Assembly: GCA_003516285.1 (NCBI GenBank) | Contig: DPCK01000108.1 | Span: 1-9,227, forward strand | Direction of reading: 5' to 3' | Length of the DNA stretch: 9,227 nucleotides | From: Lutibacter sp. | Lineage (GTDB): Bacteria; Bacteroidota; Bacteroidia; Flavobacteriales; Flavobacteriaceae | In this document: one piece after another, positions 6,206 through 9,227 of the stretch | Position numbering within the stretch: the first letter of the stretch is position 1 | How the letters are laid out: every line of letters begins with the position of its first letter | Translations under genes and position numbers: made by a program | The notes under the pieces: model-generated | Seen by the model: the letters and a program-made list of their open reading frames with translations, nothing else | What the model was told of the DNA's origin: nothing | Databases searched by the model: none

Positions 6206-9181
6206 TTAATATTCCAGCACAGTATCGCAATGAAAATGTACCGGTGTTTTTTTACTAGGAGATTGAACGTCATTTCCGTTATTTTTTTCAATTAACATCA
6301 TATTAATCAATGAGTTTCGTTCATCTTTTACTTGTGCTCTTAATTGTAAATCTCGTTCAGTATCAAAATAAACAACGCCTTCAACAATTGTTTTTTCTGC
6401 TTTTGCATAGATTGAAAGCGGATTGTTGTTCCACAAAACAACATCTGCATCTTTTCCAACTTTAATACTTCCAACGCGGTTGTCGATATGAAGCAATTTT
6501 GCCGGATTGATAGTGACCAGTTTCCAAGCTTCTCCTTCACTTAATCCACCATATTTTATGGTTTTAGCTGCTTCCTGATTCAAACGTCTGTTCATTTCTG
6601 CATCGTCCGAGTTGATGGCAACGGTAACTCCTACTTTATGCATAATGGCTGCATTATAAGGAATTGCATCTTTTACTTCATATTTAAAAGCCCACCAGTC
6701 TGAAAATGTTGAACCGCCTGCGCCGTGTTCTTTCATTTTATCAGCCACTTTATAACCTTCCAAAATATGCGTAAAAGTATTCACGGTAAAGTTGAATTTA
6801 TCGGCAACTTTCATCAACATATTTATTTCGCTTTGTACATAAGAGTGGCAAGAAATAAAGCGTTCTTTGTTTAATATTTCCCCCAAAATTTCCATTTCTG
6901 TATCTTTTCTGAAAGGTTTTCCGCTTTTTTTAACAGCATCATATTCTTTTGCTCTTTGAAAATAATCCATATAAACTTCTTCAACACCCATTCTGGTTTG
7001 AGGAAAACGCACTGTTTCCGTATTTCCCCAATTGGCTTGTTTTACATTTTCGCCCAAAGCAAACTTTATAAATTTATCGTTGTTTTTGTATAATAAATTA
7101 TTGGCAGTTTCTCCCCATTTTAATTTCACGAGCGCTGCTTGGCCGCCAATCGGATTTGCAGAACCGTGCAATATTTGAACCGTGGTAACGCCGCCGGCCA
7201 AACTTCTGTAAATTTGAATATCGTCAGCATCCACAACATCTTCCAAAGAGACTTCAGCGGTAGAATTCTGCCCCGATTCATTTACGGCAACCGTTGCAAT
7301 ATGGGAATGTTCATCAATAATTCCGGCGGTTAAATGTTTGCCGGTTCCATCAATTATTTTCGCGTCTTTTGCTGATAAATTTTCGCCGATTTTTGTGATT
7401 TTACCAGCTGATATCAATACATCTGTGTTTTTTAAAATGCCTTCATTTTCACCTGTCCAAACTGTTACATTTTTGAATAAAATGGTTTCCTGTTTAGGTT
7501 TTTCAGTTAAACCGAAAGCAATATTAGGGTAGGTGACAGGTAAAATTATCGTTTTTGCAATGGCCTCTTTTTTCTCTTTTTCTTTGGCGTCACTTTTTTT
7601 GATGGCATTCCATTTGGATTCCATTCCTTTTTCATCGGTGGCCGTTCCGCTTAAATTGTCGGAATTTGGATAAACCCGCGCGATAAGTCGGTTGAATTTT
7701 GTGGAATCAACCTGACTGTTAATCATCAAATTTAACCAATTGTCGTTATAAATTAATTTCGATTTTAATTTGATTTCACCATCTTTAATCGCAACTTTTA
7801 ATTTGGGAGATTTTCCGTTAATGGACAAATCGTAATTTTTGCCGTTTAAAGAAAGTGTATAATCTCCAGCAATTTCTTTAACATTCATATCGTTTACGGT
7901 ATTTTTTGAGCCTTGTACCCAATTTTCATACAACGTAGTTTCTTTATCGAACAATTCTCCTGAAGTGATTAAAAAGTTGGCATAACTGCCTTTTTTTAAG
8001 GATCCAATTTCATTTGATTTTCCCAAAATAGTTGCGGGAACCGTTGTTAAAGCCTCTAAAGCTGCCGTTTTATCAAAGCCGTAATCAAAAGCTTTTTGCA
8101 GATTTTTATTGAAATCAGAAATTGATTTCAATTGGTTTGTGGTCAATGAAAAAGGAACTTTATTCTGATATAATATTTGCAAATTGGAAGGTTCCTGATT
8201 CCATTTTCGCATATCGCCAAGCGCAATTTCGTCAGCCAAATAAGGTTCGCTCACATCATAAGCTTTTCTGAAATTTACAGGAATAATATACGTTGCATTG
8301 GTGGCTTTGATTGTTTCAATATTTTCATATTCGTCGCCGCCGCCAACAATCACGTATTGAATGCCGTATTCATCGCCAACTTTATCGGCGCGCAAATTAT
8401 TTTGTTTTCCGCCTGCTTCGAATATTTGAACCAGATTTTTGTTTTTATTGATTGCTTCCAACGATAAATCCTTGTTTTTTGCCAATCCTTTTGAATACCA
8501 GGAAGCATCATTATAAGCCTGGCGAATCAACGCCATACTTCCCATTAAGGAATTTGGATAAATTTGTTTTGATTTGGCGCTTTTTTTGAATGATAAATAT
8601 TGTGCCGAACGCGAATCTAAAATACGATAAGCATCTGTGGCATTCGGATTTAAGGCGACTAGAAGTCCGTTTCCTCTAATGATTCCGTCCTGTGAATGTG
8701 TATTTACCACCCCAAAACCAGCATTCAACAATTCTTCAGCCTGTTTTTTATCGAATTTAAAAAGAGAAACAGGATCAGTTTCCGGACGAATATGATCGTT
8801 CCAATAATAACCTTCACGACTGGCGTCATATTGTGGTGCAGTATTTGAATTTCGTATATTTGTTTGTGCTGTTTTTGGAATTTCAATGCCGAAACTTGAA
8901 TATAAATCAATAAAAGAAGGATAAATAGATTTGCCTTTTAAATCGATAATTTGGGCATTTTTAGGGATAGAAACAGCGGTGCCTACATCAATTACTTTTT
9001 CGTCTTTAATCAGTAAAATTCCGTTTTCAATAATTTGGGTGGGTGTGATGTAAATTTTAGCATTGGTAAACGCAATTATGCTTGTTTCTGTTGTTTTTAC
9101 ACCCGTATTTGCCGGAAAATATTCCTGGGCTTTTATGCTGAGTGTACCCAAAAACAGCATCACTAAAAGTAATTTTTTCAT
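6206..9181 (-). CDS. Exported tandem-domain amidohydrolase (degenerate N-domain, intact C-domain)
   Basis: This is a 991-residue exported protein with two amidohydrolase-like domains. A signal peptide (about 1-19, ending IKAQ) points to the periplasm. The N-domain (about 30-425) has the fold signature GKSIYPSFIDLYSSFG, with Tyr94-Ser95-Ser96 replacing HxH, and T-T-N near 347-349 where the metal Asp is expected. Residues about 433-510 form a beta-rich insert (GDYTLSLNGKNYDLSINGK), followed by a Lys/Glu-rich linker (524-543). The C-domain (about 565-945) is intact: GKHLTAGIIDEHSHI with His625 and His627, His779 in CHSYV, His805 in TFTHILEG, and Asp859 in AINSDDAEMN, followed by NPAKLLHI and GSIKVGKDADVVLW. 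It should be a metal-dependent hydrolase of the imidazolonepropionase/dipeptidase-like branch, but the substrate cannot be told. The tail ends with HFHCD (982-986). It is the first gene of a two-gene unit with the 433-residue protein. Confidence 0.92.
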   Translation of the reverse strand: MKKLLLVMLFLGTLSIKAQEYFPANTGVKTTETSIIAFTNAKIYITPTQIIENGILLIKDEKVIDVGTAVSIPKNAQIIDLKGKSIYPSFIDLYSSFGIEIPKTAQTNIRNSNTAPQYDASREGYYWNDHIRPETDPVSLFKFDKKQAEELLNAGFGVVNTHSQDGIIRGNGLLVALNPNATDAYRILDSRSAQYLSFKKSAKSKQIYPNSLMGSMALIRQAYNDASWYSKGLAKNKDLSLEAINKNKNLVQIFEAGGKQNNLRADKVGDEYGIQYVIVGGGDEYENIETIKATNATYIIPVNFRKAYDVSEPYLADEIALGDMRKWNQEPSNLQILYQNKVPFSLTTNQLKSISDFNKNLQKAFDYGFDKTAALEALTTVPATILGKSNEIGSLKKGSYANFLITSGELFDKETTLYENWVQGSKNTVNDMNVKEIAGDYTLSLNGKNYDLSINGKSPKLKVAIKDGEIKLKSKLIYNDNWLNLMINSQVDSTKFNRLIARVYPNSDNLSGTATDEKGMESKWNAIKKSDAKEKEKKEAIAKTIILPVTYPNIAFGLTEKPKQETILFKNVTVWTGENEGILKNTDVLISAGKITKIGENLSAKDAKIIDGTGKHLTAGIIDEHSHIATVAVNESGQNSTAEVSLEDVVDADDIQIYRSLAGGVTTVQILHGSANPIGGQAALVKLKWGETANNLLYKNNDKFIKFALGENVKQANWGNTETVRFPQTRMGVEEVYMDYFQRAKEYDAVKKSGKPFRKDTEMEILGEILNKERFISCHSYVQSEINMLMKVADKFNFTVNTFTHILEGYKVADKMKEHGAGGSTFSDWWAFKYEVKDAIPYNAAIMHKVGVTVAINSDDAEMNRRLNQEAAKTIKYGGLSEGEAWKLVTINPAKLLHIDNRVGSIKVGKDADVVLWNNNPLSIYAKAEKTIVEGVVYFDTERDLQLRAQVKDERNSLINMMLIEKNNGNDVQSPSKKTPVHFHCDTVLEY

Positions 9182-9227
9182 TAAAAAAAAGTTTAAAATT
9201 TAGTTAGAAAATTAATTATTTAACATT
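9182..9227 (-). promoter_or_regulatory. Upstream region of the amidohydrolase unit (partial)
   Basis: Only 46 bases lie upstream of the 991-residue gene within the window, and they are almost entirely A and T. On the minus strand TAAATTTT (complement of 9195-9202) matches TAnnTTTG except for the last base and would give a leader of about 10-15 bases. No well-placed TTG is visible. Promoter status is unproven, and the gene's upstream neighbour is not in the window. Confidence 0.25.

Noticed and set aside
6340..6540. Minus-strand open reading frame of 66 codons in another frame
   Set aside because: It overlaps the conserved C-terminal end of the intact amidohydrolase domain in a different frame, and its product shows no domain or signal.
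8177..8467. Open reading frame of 96 codons on the plus strand
   Set aside because: It is antisense to the N-domain of the 991-residue protein; the coding frame on the other strand is continuous and recognisable.
4892..9181. The two amidohydrolase genes as pieces of one gene split by a frameshift
   Set aside because: The second protein has its own ATG, signal peptide and complete domain, and the first ends in a normal tail with a stop, so these are two separate genes.

Overview
The window looks like a chromosomal segment of a Bacteroidota bacterium, most likely a member of the Flavobacteriaceae. The evidence is AT-rich DNA with A-rich leaders instead of clear Shine-Dalgarno sites, signal peptides ending in A-Q, TAnnTTTG-like promoter elements, and the neighbourhood of a bifunctional Rel enzyme next to a Fur-family regulator. 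No taxonomic search could be run.

All six genes lie on the minus strand, so transcription runs from the right end of the window to the left. The right half (about 9181 to 4892) holds two exported amidohydrolase-family proteins, 991 and 433 residues long and separated by only 12 bases. A strong rho-independent terminator follows at 4858-4888. The left half is a second unit: a SpoU/TrmH-type RNA 2'-O-methyltransferase, a Ste24-type (M48) membrane metalloprotease, the bifunctional (p)ppGpp synthetase/hydrolase Rel, and a Fur-family metalloregulator cut off by the left window edge. Gaps in this unit are about 45 bp, 45 bp and 102 bp, with no convincing terminator between the genes, so partial co-transcription is plausible.

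The left unit is housekeeping and stress control: RNA modification, membrane protein turnover, the stringent response and metal-dependent repression. The right unit appears to act outside the cytoplasm. It is the most unusual part: of its three amidohydrolase-like domains, only the C-terminal one of the 991-residue protein keeps the metal-binding HxH, two later His and an Asp. The other two have lost these ligands and look like non-catalytic domains.

I see no mobile element, CRISPR array, tRNA, rRNA or phage gene. The window is mostly conserved core genome. The points worth a second look are the degenerate amidohydrolase domains, the Fur variant lacking the usual CxxC pair, and an exact 15-bp direct repeat carrying a promoter-like core on either side of the rel-fur gap.
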